Source: Micrococcales bacterium 72-143
GTDB taxonomy: Bacteria > Actinomycetota > Actinomycetes > Actinomycetales > Microbacteriaceae
Assembly: GCA_001898835.1 (NCBI GenBank)
Contig: MKVM01000001.1
Location: forward strand, 124,001 to 188,000
Reading direction: 5' to 3'
DNA length: 64,000 nt
How positions within the stretch are numbered: position 1 is the first letter of the stretch; every line of letters starts with the position of its first letter. The notes under the pieces are model-generated. The model did not search any database and had not been told where the DNA came from. It saw only the letters and a list, made by a program, of their open reading frames with translations. Of this stretch, positions 1-9,416 are shown piece by piece. The position numbers and the translations under genes are program-made.

Positions 1-241
1 CCTCGAACTCGATCTCGCCCTCGTCGGCCGGGTGCACCCCGGCGAGGATCTTGACGAGGGTGGACTTGCCCGCCCCGTTGTCGCCGACGATCGCGACCAC
101 CTCGCCCGCGAAGATGTCGAGGTGGATGTCGTCGAGCGCCTGCACCTTGCCGAAGCTCTTCGAGATCCCGCGCATCGAGAGCACCGGGACGCGGTCGACC
201 GGACCGGGCGAGGCGAGCGGCGCGAGCGCCTCGACGCTCAT
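1..241 (-). CDS. Sugar ABC transporter ATP-binding protein (N-terminal part, runs off the window)
   Basis: Nucleotide-binding subunit of a xylose/ribose-class sugar importer, acting at the inner face of the membrane. Only the first 80 or so residues are present. They read as an ABC N-terminus with a clear Walker A (GDNGAGKST) after the usual FGKVQALDD strand. The ATG at 241 overlaps the TGA of the binding-protein gene (ATGA at 238-241), which implies translational coupling. The rest of the protein and presumably the permease lie to the left of the window. The sugar class is inferred from the adjacent XylF-like binding protein and ROK regulator. Confidence 0.9.
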   Translation of the reverse strand, partial: MSVEALAPLASPGPVDRVPVLSMRGISKSFGKVQALDDIHLDIFAGEVVAIVGDNGAGKSTLVKILAGVHPADEGEIEFE

Positions 242-1332
242 GCGACGCCCGCCTCACGGCAGGCGGCCGCGTAGTCGGAGGTGCACAGCTGCTTCACCGT
301 GAAGAACCCGTCCGCGATCACGATCGACCGTATCTCGCCCCGGGTGACCGCGAGCGGCTCGAGCAGGAACGAGGGGATCGCGGCGTCGCCGACGTCGACC
401 TGAACCTTGCCCTCGGGCATGCGGCCGTTCGCCAGATCGACGGCGAGCTCCGCCGCCTGGAACGCCTCGGGCCTGAGCGCCTTGTAGACGGTCATGTACT
501 GGTCGCCGGTGAGGATGCGCTGGAGGCCGGCGAGCTCGGCATCCTGGCCCGTGACGGGCGGCAGCGGCGACACGCCGGCCGCCTTGAGCGAGGCGATCGC
601 CCCGCCGGCCGTCGGATCGTTGGCCGCGTAGACGCCCACGATGCGCGAGCCGAAGCGGGTGATCTGCCCGGAGACCCAGTCCTGCGCCTTCCCCGGATCC
701 CAGCCGGGGGTGTCGAACTCGGCGAGCACCTCGTAGCCGCTCGCGTCGATGACCTCGTGGGCACCCTTCTTGAACTGGGAGGCGTTGTTGTCGGTCGGCG
801 AGCCGTTGACCATGAGGATGCCGCCGTCGCCCGGTGCGACGCCGAGCTCCGAGAGCCGGTCGACGAGCGCCTGGGCCTGCAGACGGCCGACGAGCTCGTT
901 GTCGAAGGAGATGTAGTAGGCCAGGTCGGGGCTCGCGATGAGGCGGTCGTAGGCGATCACCGGCACCCCGCGCGCCTTCGCGAGGCCCACGATCGAGGCG
1001 GCGGCGACGCCGTCGAAGGGGTCGAGCACGAGCACCCGCACCCCCTGGGTGAGCATCGACTCCGCCTGCTGCTGCTGCTTCGCGGCGTCGCCGTCGGCGT
1101 TCGCGTACAGCACCTCGCATCCGCCGCAGAGCTCCGCGATGCGCTGCTCGAAGTAGGGGCGGTCGGCGCTCTCGTAGCGGGCCGTCACGGAGTCGGGGAG
1201 CAGGAGGCCGATCTTCGCGTGGGCGGGGTCGCCCGAGACGCCCGTCGTGACGCCGTTGGTGCAGCCGCCCAGCGTGAGGACGGCGACGAGGGAGGCGATC
1301 GCGAGGACGACCGCCCGGGGCGTGCGGGTCAT
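238..1332 (-). CDS. Sugar ABC transporter substrate-binding lipoprotein (XylF/ribose-like)
   Basis: Periplasmic-binding-fold lipoprotein of 364 aa that would deliver a sugar to the importer encoded downstream. The N-terminus has a short basic stretch, a hydrophobic segment and the lipobox LTLGGC, so the mature protein is predicted to be lipid-anchored at Cys. The body has the type 1 periplasmic binding pattern: a strand KIGLLLPDS near the N-terminus, [11 protein letters not shown] and VIAYDRL in the middle, and a [12 protein letters not shown] segment. This is closest to D-xylose binding proteins by eye. The ATG at 1332 was chosen because it directly precedes the signal peptide; the frame stays open upstream but runs into the ROK gene. 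The gap to the ROK stop is 4 nt, so ROK, binding protein and ATPase form one operon. Confidence 0.88.
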   Translation of the reverse strand: MTRTPRAVVLAIASLVAVLTLGGCTNGVTTGVSGDPAHAKIGLLLPDSVTARYESADRPYFEQRIAELCGGCEVLYANADGDAAKQQQQAESMLTQGVRVLVLDPFDGVAAASIVGLAKARGVPVIAYDRLIASPDLAYYISFDNELVGRLQAQALVDRLSELGVAPGDGGILMVNGSPTDNNASQFKKGAHEVIDASGYEVLAEFDTPGWDPGKAQDWVSGQITRFGSRIVGVYAANDPTAGGAIASLKAAGVSPLPPVTGQDAELAGLQRILTGDQYMTVYKALRPEAFQAAELAVDLANGRMPEGKVQVDVGDAAIPSFLLEPLAVTRGEIRSIVIADGFFTVKQLCTSDYAAACREAGVA

Positions 1333-1336
1333 CGCG

Positions 1337-2542
1337 TCACCCGAGAGCCACGCGGAGGTCGGCGGGGCCGGCGACGGCGGGGAACGCGCTCGAGTGCTCG
1401 GCGGCCGTCGACAGCGCGCCGACCAGGGCGGCTCGCGGCCCCAGCTGACCCGCGACGATCTCCGGGGCGGGTGCGAGGCGGGTGGCGAGCGAGCGGTCGA
1501 CGACCTGCCGGATCGGTCCCAGCAGCAGCTCGCCGGCGCGTGCCAGGTGGCCGCCGATGACCATCCGGGCCGGGTCGAACATGCTCGCCACGTTCGCCGC
1601 GGCGACGCCGATGTGGGCGCCCGCGTCGGCGATCGCACGGATGCAGACGTCATCGCCCGCCATGGCGCGCACGATCACGTCGCTCAGCTTGAGGCCCGAG
1701 TAGTGCGACTTGAGGCCCTCGACCACGGCGTCGCCGCCCGCGATCGCCTCGAGGCATCCGAGGTTGCCGCAGCGGCACAGCGGGCCGTTCTCGACGATGA
1801 CCATGTGGCCGAACTCGCCCGCGCTGCCGCTCGCGCCGCGGTAGCCGCGGCCGCCCACGAGGATGCCGGCGCCGATGCCGTCGCTCGCCTCGATGAACAT
1901 GGCGTCGTCCTGCCCGCGCAGGGCGCCCAGGCGGTGCTCGGCGAGCGCGGAGAGGTTGGAGGAGTTGTCGACGACGACGGGGACGCGCAGGGTGCGCTCG
2001 ACCGCATCGCCGATCGCGATGCCCTCCCAGCCGCGCAGGATGCCGGGGCGCGCGACCATGCCGCTCGCGGCATCCATCGGCGCGGAGACGGCGACCGCGA
2101 CCGCGAGCAGCTCGTCGCGCTCGGCGGAGACGTTGTCGAGCATGTCGGCGACGAGCATGCCGACGCGGCGGATCTCGTTGTCGGAGCGGTGGTCGCGGGC
2201 GAGCGGCATCTCGTGCTCGGAGACGACGGTGAGGCTCGAGTCGGCGAGCGCGATCCGCAGGTGGCGCTGGGAGAAGTGGATGCCGCACACGAGGCCCGAG
2301 GCGTGCGCGAGCGTCACGTACTGGGCGCGGCGGCCCGAGCGCATCGACTTCGAGGTGCTCAGCACGCCCGACTCGGACAGCTCCTTGACGATGTTGGAGA
2401 CCGTGGCGGGGGAGAGGCCCGTGGCCCCGGCGAGCTCCACCTGGGTGAGCCCGCCGTGCTTCTTGACGGCGTCGACGATGCGGCCGCGATTCGCCTCGCG
2501 CAGAGACGTCTGCGACCCGGGGGTGCGCCGCTGGTCCGCCAT
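1337..2542 (-). CDS. ROK-family transcriptional regulator
   Basis: A 401 aa repressor-type ROK protein. Residues about 15-60 form a winged helix-turn-helix (GLTQVELAGATGLSPATVS). The remainder is an actin-like sugar-kinase fold with the ROK zinc motif, seen as GHMVIVENGPLCRCGNLGC with a following LEAIAGG. Such proteins (XylR/NagC type) sense the sugar and control adjacent uptake genes, which fits its position as first gene of the sugar ABC operon. Start: ATG at 2542 follows a TATCCT -10 by 6 nt, favouring a leaderless mRNA. A GTG at 2548 is possible but lies too close to that element. The inducer cannot be read from sequence. Confidence 0.88.
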   Translation of the reverse strand: MADQRRTPGSQTSLREANRGRIVDAVKKHGGLTQVELAGATGLSPATVSNIVKELSESGVLSTSKSMRSGRRAQYVTLAHASGLVCGIHFSQRHLRIALADSSLTVVSEHEMPLARDHRSDNEIRRVGMLVADMLDNVSAERDELLAVAVAVSAPMDAASGMVARPGILRGWEGIAIGDAVERTLRVPVVVDNSSNLSALAEHRLGALRGQDDAMFIEASDGIGAGILVGGRGYRGASGSAGEFGHMVIVENGPLCRCGNLGCLEAIAGGDAVVEGLKSHYSGLKLSDVIVRAMAGDDVCIRAIADAGAHIGVAAANVASMFDPARMVIGGHLARAGELLLGPIRQVVDRSLATRLAPAPEIVAGQLGPRAALVGALSTAAEHSSAFPAVAGPADLRVALG

Positions 2543-2548
2543 CCCCAC

Positions 2549-2554
2549 AGGATA
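2549..2554 (-). promoter_or_regulatory. -10 element for the ROK gene (leaderless)
   Basis: TATCCT on the minus strand, 6 nt before the ATG at 2542. The spacing places transcription start at or next to the start codon. It is divergent from the argG -10 about 80 bp away. Confidence 0.5.
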
Positions 2555-2633
2555 CCGGCGGATAGCCCGAATCCGTGGGAATCCGCGGGTCCCGTCCGGG
2601 GGACGCGCGTCCGGGGCGGCATGCGCGGCGCTC

Positions 2634-4088
<1,455 letters not shown>

Positions 4089-4156
4089 GCCGCGCGCCAT
4101 CCGCCCGTAACATCGGCGGAATAGGCTGGCCTCTTCCGGATGGAAGGGACGCGGCC

Positions 4157-4984
4157 GTGCGTGAACTGCAACGCGAGATCATCGACGCCCTCGGCGTCGT
4201 GTCGCAGATCGAGCCGGCGGGGGAGATCGAGCGCCGGCGCGACTTCCTGGTGGACTATCTCCGCGCCACGGGAGCGCGGGGCCTCGTGCTCGGCATCTCC
4301 GGCGGGCAGGACTCCTCGCTGGCGGGGCGGATCGCGCAGCTGGCCGTCGAGCGCATCCGCGAGGAGGGCGGGGAGGCGCGGTTCATCGCGGTCCGGCTGC
4401 CCTACCGGGTGCAGGCCGATGAGGCGGACGCGCAGCTCGCGCTCGGCTTCATCGCCCCCGACGAGTCGATCGTCTTCGACATCGCCGACGGGGTCGACGG
4501 CATCGACGGGGAGTACGAACGCGAGGCGGGGCATCCGCTCGCCGACTACCACAAGGGCAACGTCAAAGCCCGCGTGAGGATGGTCGCCCAGTATGCGATC
4601 GCGGGGGAGCGGGGCGCGCTCGTCGTCGGCACCGACCACGCGGCGGAGGCCGTGACCGGCTTCTTCACGAAGTATGGGGACGGTGGCGCGGACGTCCTCC
4701 CGCTCAGCGGCCTCACCAAGCGCCAGGGGCGTGCGCTGCTCGTGCAGCTCGGCGCGCCGGAGCGGCTCTACGAGAAGGCGCCGACCGCCGACCTCCTCGA
4801 CGGTCGTCCGGGCCAGACCGACGAGGCCGAGCTCGGCATCCGCTACGCGCAGATCGATGACTACCTCGAGGGTCTCGACGTCGACGACGCCGTGGCGGAG
4901 GCGCTCGAGGCGCGGTACCTCGCGACGCGGCACAAGCGCACCGTGCCGGTCGGACCCGACGACCGATGGTGGCGCGCCTCCTGA
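4157..4984 (+). CDS. nadE: Ammonia-dependent NAD synthetase
   Basis: Converts deamido-NAD (nicotinate adenine dinucleotide) plus ammonia to NAD with ATP, the last step of NAD synthesis. The 275 aa size is that of the single-domain, ammonia-using form; no glutaminase domain is present. The ATP pyrophosphatase loop [10 protein letters not shown] lies near residue 46, and the [19 protein letters not shown] region is typical of the family. The GTG start at 4157 follows a GGAAGGGA ribosome-binding site. A TAGGCT element at 4122-4127 may give it its own promoter. Converges on the oxidase gene with a 13 nt gap. Confidence 0.95.
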   Translation: MRELQREIIDALGVVSQIEPAGEIERRRDFLVDYLRATGARGLVLGISGGQDSSLAGRIAQLAVERIREEGGEARFIAVRLPYRVQADEADAQLALGFIAPDESIVFDIADGVDGIDGEYEREAGHPLADYHKGNVKARVRMVAQYAIAGERGALVVGTDHAAEAVTGFFTKYGDGGADVLPLSGLTKRQGRALLVQLGAPERLYEKAPTADLLDGRPGQTDEAELGIRYAQIDDYLEGLDVDDAVAEALEARYLATRHKRTVPVGPDDRWWRAS

Positions 4985-4997
4985 CGCGCCACCCGGC

Positions 4998-6260
4998 TCA
5001 GAGCGCGAGCTTCGCGCGCAGGAAGTCGTTGACGAAGACGCCCCGCGGGTCGTGGCGGCGGGCGAGCGCGCGGAAGTCGTCGAGGCGCGGGTAGAGCGGC
5101 ACGAGCGCCTCGGCATCCGCGTGGAAGCGCTTGCCCCAGTGCGGGCGGGCGCCGAGCGGCAGCAGTCGCTCCTCCAGGCGCGGGAGGAGCGCGTCGACCG
5201 CGTCCTGCTCGGGCAGCCAGGTGAAGTGGATGCCGACCGCATCCGTGCCGAACGCGCCCGACAGCCACAGCTCGTCGGCGGCGATCTCGCGGATCTCGGT
5301 GACCTGGAGGAGCGGACGGATGTCGTCGGCCAGCACGCGCACCGCACGGATCGCCTCGACCGCGGTGTCGCGGGGGACGAGGTACTCGCTCTGCAGCTCC
5401 GCGCCGTTCGACGGGGTGAACTCGAGCTTGAAGTGGGGGAGGCGGTCGAGCCACGCGCCCGGCGCGTCGAGCTGCGGCGTGCAGTGCACGGGGTCCACGC
5501 CCGCGATCGGATGCGACTCGACGGGGGAGGGGAGGGCGCCGAGCACCGACTCCGGCGCCGGTGCGTCGCGATCCCCGCGCCGCTTGAGCCAGAGCTGGTC
5601 GACCACCTCGGGGTCGGTCCAGGTCGTGAACAGGCTCACGCTGTAGCCGAGCGCGGCCACCTCGTCGAAGCGATCGAGCACCGCGGCGAGGGGGAGGCCG
5701 CGGTACACGGTCTGAGCGACCTCGAAGCTCGGCTCGACGTCGAGCTCGAGCCGGGTCGTGAACCCCAGCGCGCCGAGGGCGACGACCGCTCCCGCGAAGT
5801 CGGTGTCGCCTCGCCGCAGCGTCACCGGCTCGCCCGTGCCGTCGACGAACTCGATAGCCCGTACGGCGGTTGCGAGTGAACCGTTGCGCACCCCCGAGCC
5901 GTGGGTGCCTGTGGCGATCGCTCCGGCGACCGAGATGTGGGGGAGCGAGGCGAGGTTGGCGAGCGCGAGGCCCCGGGCCTCGAGCGCGCGGGCGAGCTCG
6001 CCGTAGCGGATGCCGGCCGGCACCGAGACGCTCGCACGGTCGGAGGCGATCGCGACGCCCGCCGGGTCGGCGAATCCCGCCGAGGAGACGAGCGTGCCGG
6101 TCGTATCGGCGATGCGGGAGAAGGAGTGCCGGGTGCCGAGCGGACGCAGCGAGCCCGGATCCGCGGAGGTGATGAGCTGCCGCAGTTCGGCGAGCGTGGC
6201 CGGTGTCGCGACGCGGGCGGCTCCGAAGGCGACGTTGCCCGCCCAGTTGAGCTCCGTCAT
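4998..6260 (-). CDS. FAD-linked oxidase, alditol/xylitol oxidase-like
   Basis: A 420 aa flavoprotein of the VAO/PCMH family with a C-terminal D-arabinono-1,4-lactone oxidase (ALO) domain. The N-terminal FAD domain contains RPLGTRHSFS, where the His matches the covalent FAD attachment site of Streptomyces alditol oxidase, followed by the glycine-rich ISVAGAIATGTHGSG loop. The C-terminus HWGKRFH and DPRGVFVNDFL is the ALO signature. Expected reaction: oxidation of a polyol or sugar-derived alcohol with O2, giving H2O2. The ATG at 6260 starts the conserved ELNWAGN; an upstream ATG exists but lacks conserved residues. Substrate is inferred only. Confidence 0.85.
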   Translation of the reverse strand: MTELNWAGNVAFGAARVATPATLAELRQLITSADPGSLRPLGTRHSFSRIADTTGTLVSSAGFADPAGVAIASDRASVSVPAGIRYGELARALEARGLALANLASLPHISVAGAIATGTHGSGVRNGSLATAVRAIEFVDGTGEPVTLRRGDTDFAGAVVALGALGFTTRLELDVEPSFEVAQTVYRGLPLAAVLDRFDEVAALGYSVSLFTTWTDPEVVDQLWLKRRGDRDAPAPESVLGALPSPVESHPIAGVDPVHCTPQLDAPGAWLDRLPHFKLEFTPSNGAELQSEYLVPRDTAVEAIRAVRVLADDIRPLLQVTEIREIAADELWLSGAFGTDAVGIHFTWLPEQDAVDALLPRLEERLLPLGARPHWGKRFHADAEALVPLYPRLDDFRALARRHDPRGVFVNDFLRAKLAL

Positions 6261-6358
6261 CCGTCCTCCGTCGTCGTGCGGCCGCGCGGCGTCCGGCGCG
6301 GCACCAGTCACGGTACCGCGGCGGCGCTACCGTACCGACATCAGGAAGGGGGCGTGCC

Positions 6359-6832
6359 ATGGGCTACGCCATCGTGGTGCTCGCGCAGACCGTCGCGTTG
6401 CCGCTCGTCTCGGGCGCCGTCCAGCTCGCGGTCGGGGGCGGCGACCCCGTACTCGTGTTCGGCATGTGGTGGGTGTTCTGGGGCGTCGGTACGCGGCTGC
6501 TGCTGGCGGGCCTCGCCCAGGTCTCGGGTCGCGGACCCACGGCCGAGATCCTCGGCGCGGTCACCCCGAGCGTCCAGGAGAAGCAGCTCGTCAAGGAACT
6601 CGGTACCGCGAACATCGGCATGGGTCTCGCCGGGCTCCTCGCGCTCGTTCCCGGATGGGCCCTGCCGGCGGGTGCGGCGGGTGGTGTGTTCCTGCTGATC
6701 GCGGGTCTTCTGCACGTCGCCAAGAAGGGCAAGAACGCCCAGGAGTCGCTCGCGACGTGGACCGATCTCCTGGTGGGCCTCGTGGTCCTCGCGCTGGCCG
6801 GCTATGTGCTCGCCGGTGCCCTCACCGCGTAG
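6359..6832 (+). CDS. Small integral membrane protein, unknown function
   Basis: A 157 aa protein with about four hydrophobic segments (from residues 4, 35, 83 and 130), no signal peptide, and a short charged loop containing TPSVQEKQLVKELG. I do not recognise a catalytic motif or a named family. The start is the ATG at 6359, preceded by AGGAAGGGGG at a good ribosome-binding distance. It is expressed opposite to the genes on both sides: its start diverges from the oxidase gene and its end converges on the histidine kinase with a 6 nt gap. Probably a single-gene unit. Confidence 0.6.
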   Translation: MGYAIVVLAQTVALPLVSGAVQLAVGGGDPVLVFGMWWVFWGVGTRLLLAGLAQVSGRGPTAEILGAVTPSVQEKQLVKELGTANIGMGLAGLLALVPGWALPAGAAGGVFLLIAGLLHVAKKGKNAQESLATWTDLLVGLVVLALAGYVLAGALTA

Positions 6833-6838
6833 CGCGGT

Positions 6839-7759
6839 TCAGGTGGCCGGCAGGCGGAGGGTGATCACGGTTCCCTCTCCCTCCCGCGAACGGAGCTCGA
6901 CCTCGCCTCCGTGGCGGCGCAGCACCGTGCGAACCAGCGAGAGACCGATGCCCGATCCGCCGACGTCGCGTGCGTTGCGAGCGCGCGCGAGCTCGTCGAA
7001 CACCGCGTCCGTGTCGTCCGCGGGGATGCCGCGTCCGGCGTCGGCGACCTCGACGACCGCCCAGCCGTCGTCCTCTCGGACGCGCACCTCCACCGGCCCG
7101 TCTCCGAACTTGAGCGCGTTCGCGAGCACGTTGTCGACCGCGACCGCCAGCAGGTCGGGATCGGCGTTCAACGGCGGTACCGGCCAGGGGACCCTGGTCA
7201 CGGTCAGCGTCACCCGCGCTCGCGCATCCGGCAGGGCCGCGAGGCCCTCGATGCTGTCCGCGACCAGATGCTCGAGGTCGACGATCTCGAGGTCCAGGGG
7301 ACGCGTCTCCAGCTCGGCGAGCTTCCGCAGCTCGCCGACGAGGGTCGCGAGCCGTGTCGCCTGGGCGTCGATGACAGCGAGGGCGCCGCGTGGCCCGGCC
7401 TGCGGGTCCGAATCCGCCGCGATCGTCGCGCGGATGGCGGTGACAGGGTTCTTCAGCTCGTGATCCAGGCGCGCGAGGAACCGGCGGTGCGCGGCGCGCT
7501 CGAGCTCGCGTCCCTCGGTGACGGCGGCGTCCCGCGCGGATGCGAGCTCCCGTTCGCGGCGCGTGCGGGCGCGGGTGATCACGACGGCCCACAACGCAGC
7601 GAGGCTCAGGAGGATGCCGCCAGCGGCGACGAGACCGGGCAGCCCGACGGCGACCTCGAGCTGCGTACGCACCCCCGCCAGCGCGAGCACGAGGGCGGTG
7701 ACGACGCCGGCAGCCGCGGGCAGCGTGACCCCCGCCCAGACGAGCACCAGGCGTCTCAT
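6839..7759 (-). CDS. Sensor histidine kinase
   Basis: A 306 aa membrane kinase with two N-terminal transmembrane helices (about 4-29 and 38-61) joined by a very short outside loop, so it has almost no extracytoplasmic sensor domain. This is the architecture of intramembrane-sensing kinases, which usually listen to a partner protein. The HisKA box is LDHELKNP with phospho-accepting His100. The ATPase domain has an N box (DNVLANALKFGDG) and a G box (DAGRGIPADD, then GGSGIGLSLV). The ATG overlaps the regulator TGA (ATGA at 7756-7759). The partner may be the lipoprotein or DUF4190 protein of the same operon (inference). Confidence 0.92.
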   Translation of the reverse strand: MRRLVLVWAGVTLPAAAGVVTALVLALAGVRTQLEVAVGLPGLVAAGGILLSLAALWAVVITRARTRRERELASARDAAVTEGRELERAAHRRFLARLDHELKNPVTAIRATIAADSDPQAGPRGALAVIDAQATRLATLVGELRKLAELETRPLDLEIVDLEHLVADSIEGLAALPDARARVTLTVTRVPWPVPPLNADPDLLAVAVDNVLANALKFGDGPVEVRVREDDGWAVVEVADAGRGIPADDTDAVFDELARARNARDVGGSGIGLSLVRTVLRRHGGEVELRSREGEGTVITLRLPAT

Positions 7760-8475
7760 CCGACGCTCACCGGCCCACGGAAGCGGTAGCCGATGCTCTG
7801 CACCGTCTCGATGTAGCGGGGATCGCTGGAGTCGTCGCCGAGCACGCGGCGCAGCTCGGCGATGCGATGGTCGACGGCGCGCGTGCTCGTCGCGAACTCG
7901 AAACCCCACAGCGCCGCGAGCAGCCGCTCGCGGGGGAGCACCTCGTCGGGGTGGGTCATGAGGTAGTCCAGCAGGGTGGTCGCCTTCGGCGTGAGGACGA
8001 GCTCGCGTCCGTCGAGATGCACCCGCCGCGCGGTGCGATCCAGCACGAGCTCGCCCGCCTGGAGCCGGTCGCTCGCGGCGAGGGGGCGCTGCCCGGGCAC
8101 GCTGCGGCGTAGCACAGCACGGATGCGGGAGAGCAGCTCCTGCGGATCGAAGGGCTTGCCGAGGTAGTCGTCGGCTCCCTCGTCGAGCGCGGCGCTCCGC
8201 TCGTACGGCTCTCCGAGCTGCGTGAGCAGGATGATGGGCACCCAGTCGCCGCCCGCGCGGACGCGTCGCACGAACTCTCTGCCGTCGACATGGGGCATGA
8301 CGATGTCGCAGACCACGAGGTCGGGGCGCTGCTCCGCGACCGCCGTGAGCGCCTGCCGACCGTCGGACGCGACCCGCACCGCGTATCCGCTTCGCTCGAG
8401 GAAGGCGCCGAGGCCGTCGGTGATGGCGGCGTCGTCGTCCACGAGGAGCAACGCGGGGCGGGTCGCGTCGGTCAC
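7756..8475 (-). CDS. OmpR/PhoB-family response regulator
   Basis: A 239 aa DNA-binding regulator. The receiver domain (residues about 8-120) has the acidic pair DDD near residue 13, phospho-acceptor Asp57 in VVCDIVMP and the conserved LGKPFDPQEL lysine. A winged-helix effector domain occupies about 140-235, including TRAVDHRIAELRRVLGDD and IETVQSIGYRF. It is encoded 3 nt after the DUF4190 gene and overlaps its kinase by 4 nt. It is the prime candidate to bind the inverted repeat at 9373-9398 upstream of its own operon and the similar one at 10471-10497 (inference). Start is GTG at 8475. Confidence 0.93.
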   Translation of the reverse strand: MTDATRPALLLVDDDAAITDGLGAFLERSGYAVRVASDGRQALTAVAEQRPDLVVCDIVMPHVDGREFVRRVRAGGDWVPIILLTQLGEPYERSAALDEGADDYLGKPFDPQELLSRIRAVLRRSVPGQRPLAASDRLQAGELVLDRTARRVHLDGRELVLTPKATTLLDYLMTHPDEVLPRERLLAALWGFEFATSTRAVDHRIAELRRVLGDDSSDPRYIETVQSIGYRFRGPVSVG

Positions 8476-8478
8476 GGT

Positions 8479-8823
8479 CTAGAACCCGCGTCCGTTGCCG
8501 GCTGCCGCACCCCAGACGAGCCCCGCGATCACGATGACGAGGATCACCAGCCAGGCGAGCATCCCGAGGTAGCCGAGCACGAGCCCGACGATCGCCATCG
8601 CGGCGCCGCCGTCGCCGGTCTTCTTGATCTGCGCGAGCGACACGTGGCCGAGCACGACGGGGATGATCGAGAAGCCGAGCAGTCCGAGCACGAGGGCGGC
8701 GACGGCCAATCCGTTGGTGCGGCCGCTAGGGGCCGGTGCGGCGGGCACGAACTGGGGTGACGCGGCCGATGCCGCGGGGATCTCCGGCGAGGGGATGGCG
8801 CCGGTGACGTCGTCGGTGCTCAT
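8479..8823 (-). CDS. DUF4190 membrane protein
   Basis: A 114 aa protein with a proline/alanine-rich cytoplasmic N-terminus (about 1-40) followed by two or three transmembrane helices. The middle matches DUF4190: GLAVAALVLGLLGF, then VVLGHVSLAQIKKTG and a second GLVLGYLGM helix. Function of the family is unknown; it often accompanies sensory or secretion genes. The ATG at 8823 overlaps the TGA of the lipoprotein gene (8820-8823) and its stop is 3 nt from the response regulator, so it belongs to the lipoprotein/DUF4190/regulator/kinase operon. A role in signal relay to the kinase is plausible but unproven. Confidence 0.8.
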   Translation of the reverse strand: MSTDDVTGAIPSPEIPAASAASPQFVPAAPAPSGRTNGLAVAALVLGLLGFSIIPVVLGHVSLAQIKKTGDGGAAMAIVGLVLGYLGMLAWLVILVIVIAGLVWGAAAGNGRGF

Positions 8824-9332
8824 CGCAGGTCCTTCCCGATCGTGTTGGAGGTGCCGTCGTCGGCGACCATGGGGGTGGTGCCGGTCCACGTGATGAGGTT
8901 GGCGTCCCCGCTGAGGTGAAGACTGCTCACGTCAAGCACGAAGACCGTCGAGGCCGAGCCCGTGACGGTGAGCGTGCCGACGTTGTCGGCGACGACGACC
9001 GCGGCATCCGCGCTCACAGTGAGCGTCTCGCAGTCGCCCTCCACGCGGATGATGCCCCCGTGGGTGCCGATGTCGAGCCCGGGGGAGCAGGGCACCGTCT
9101 GGTCGGCCCGCGCGATGTACGCGTCGCGGTCACGGGGGGCGTCATCCGCGGGCGGGTCGCCGGCCAGCGAGGGGTCGGAGGCCGAGGGTGCCTCGTCCGA
9201 CGGGGACGAGGGTGGGGGAGTGCCGGGCTCGGTGAACCGGAGCGTGCAGCCGCTCAGCGCCGTGGCGCCGATGAGCGCGATGCCGGCGAGCGCCGACCAG
9301 CGAGGGCGGGGGGATTGGTTCGTGTTCGTCAT
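8820..9332 (-). CDS. DUF3060 lipoprotein
   Basis: A 170 aa secreted lipoprotein, first gene of the two-component operon. The signal peptide ends in a lipobox (GATALSGC near residue 29), followed by a Ser/Pro/Asp-rich linker. The C-terminal half is a repetitive beta-rich DUF3060 segment (GGIIRVEGDCETLTVSADA, VTGSASTVFV, LHLSGDANLI), similar in style to right-handed beta folds. The ATG at 9332 is preceded by a TAACGT -10 with 7 nt spacing, suggesting a leaderless transcript. An exported lipoprotein co-encoded with a kinase lacking an outside domain suggests it could be the signal-sensing or signal-presenting partner (inference). Confidence 0.8.
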   Translation of the reverse strand: MTNTNQSPRPRWSALAGIALIGATALSGCTLRFTEPGTPPPSSPSDEAPSASDPSLAGDPPADDAPRDRDAYIARADQTVPCSPGLDIGTHGGIIRVEGDCETLTVSADAAVVVADNVGTLTVTGSASTVFVLDVSSLHLSGDANLITWTGTTPMVADDGTSNTIGKDLR

Positions 9333-9339
9333 GTCATCG

Positions 9340-9345
9340 ACGTTA
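9340..9345 (-). promoter_or_regulatory. -10 element for the lipoprotein/two-component operon
   Basis: TAACGT on the minus strand, 7 nt before the ATG at 9332. No convincing -35 is visible. The inverted repeat at 9373-9398 lies just upstream, at a position usual for an activator. Confidence 0.45.
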
Positions 9346-9372
9346 GGTATGCGGTGTCGCGGTGTGATCGCC

Positions 9373-9398
9373 AGGATGTCGCGATCCTGCGACATCCT
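9373..9398. promoter_or_regulatory. Inverted repeat, probable regulator-binding site upstream of the DUF3060 operon
   Basis: Perfect 10 bp arms AGGATGTCGC and GCGACATCCT separated by 6 nt. The site spans roughly -41 to -66 relative to the ATG at 9332. A nearly identical site lies at 10471-10497, at the same distance before the next gene upstream. Confidence 0.6.
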
Positions 9399-9416
9399 CG
9401 AGCCTGCCACACCGTG

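Noticed and set aside
2542-2548. GTG at 2548 as start of the ROK regulator
   Set aside because: It would abut the -10 element directly; the ATG at 2542 fits the leaderless spacing.
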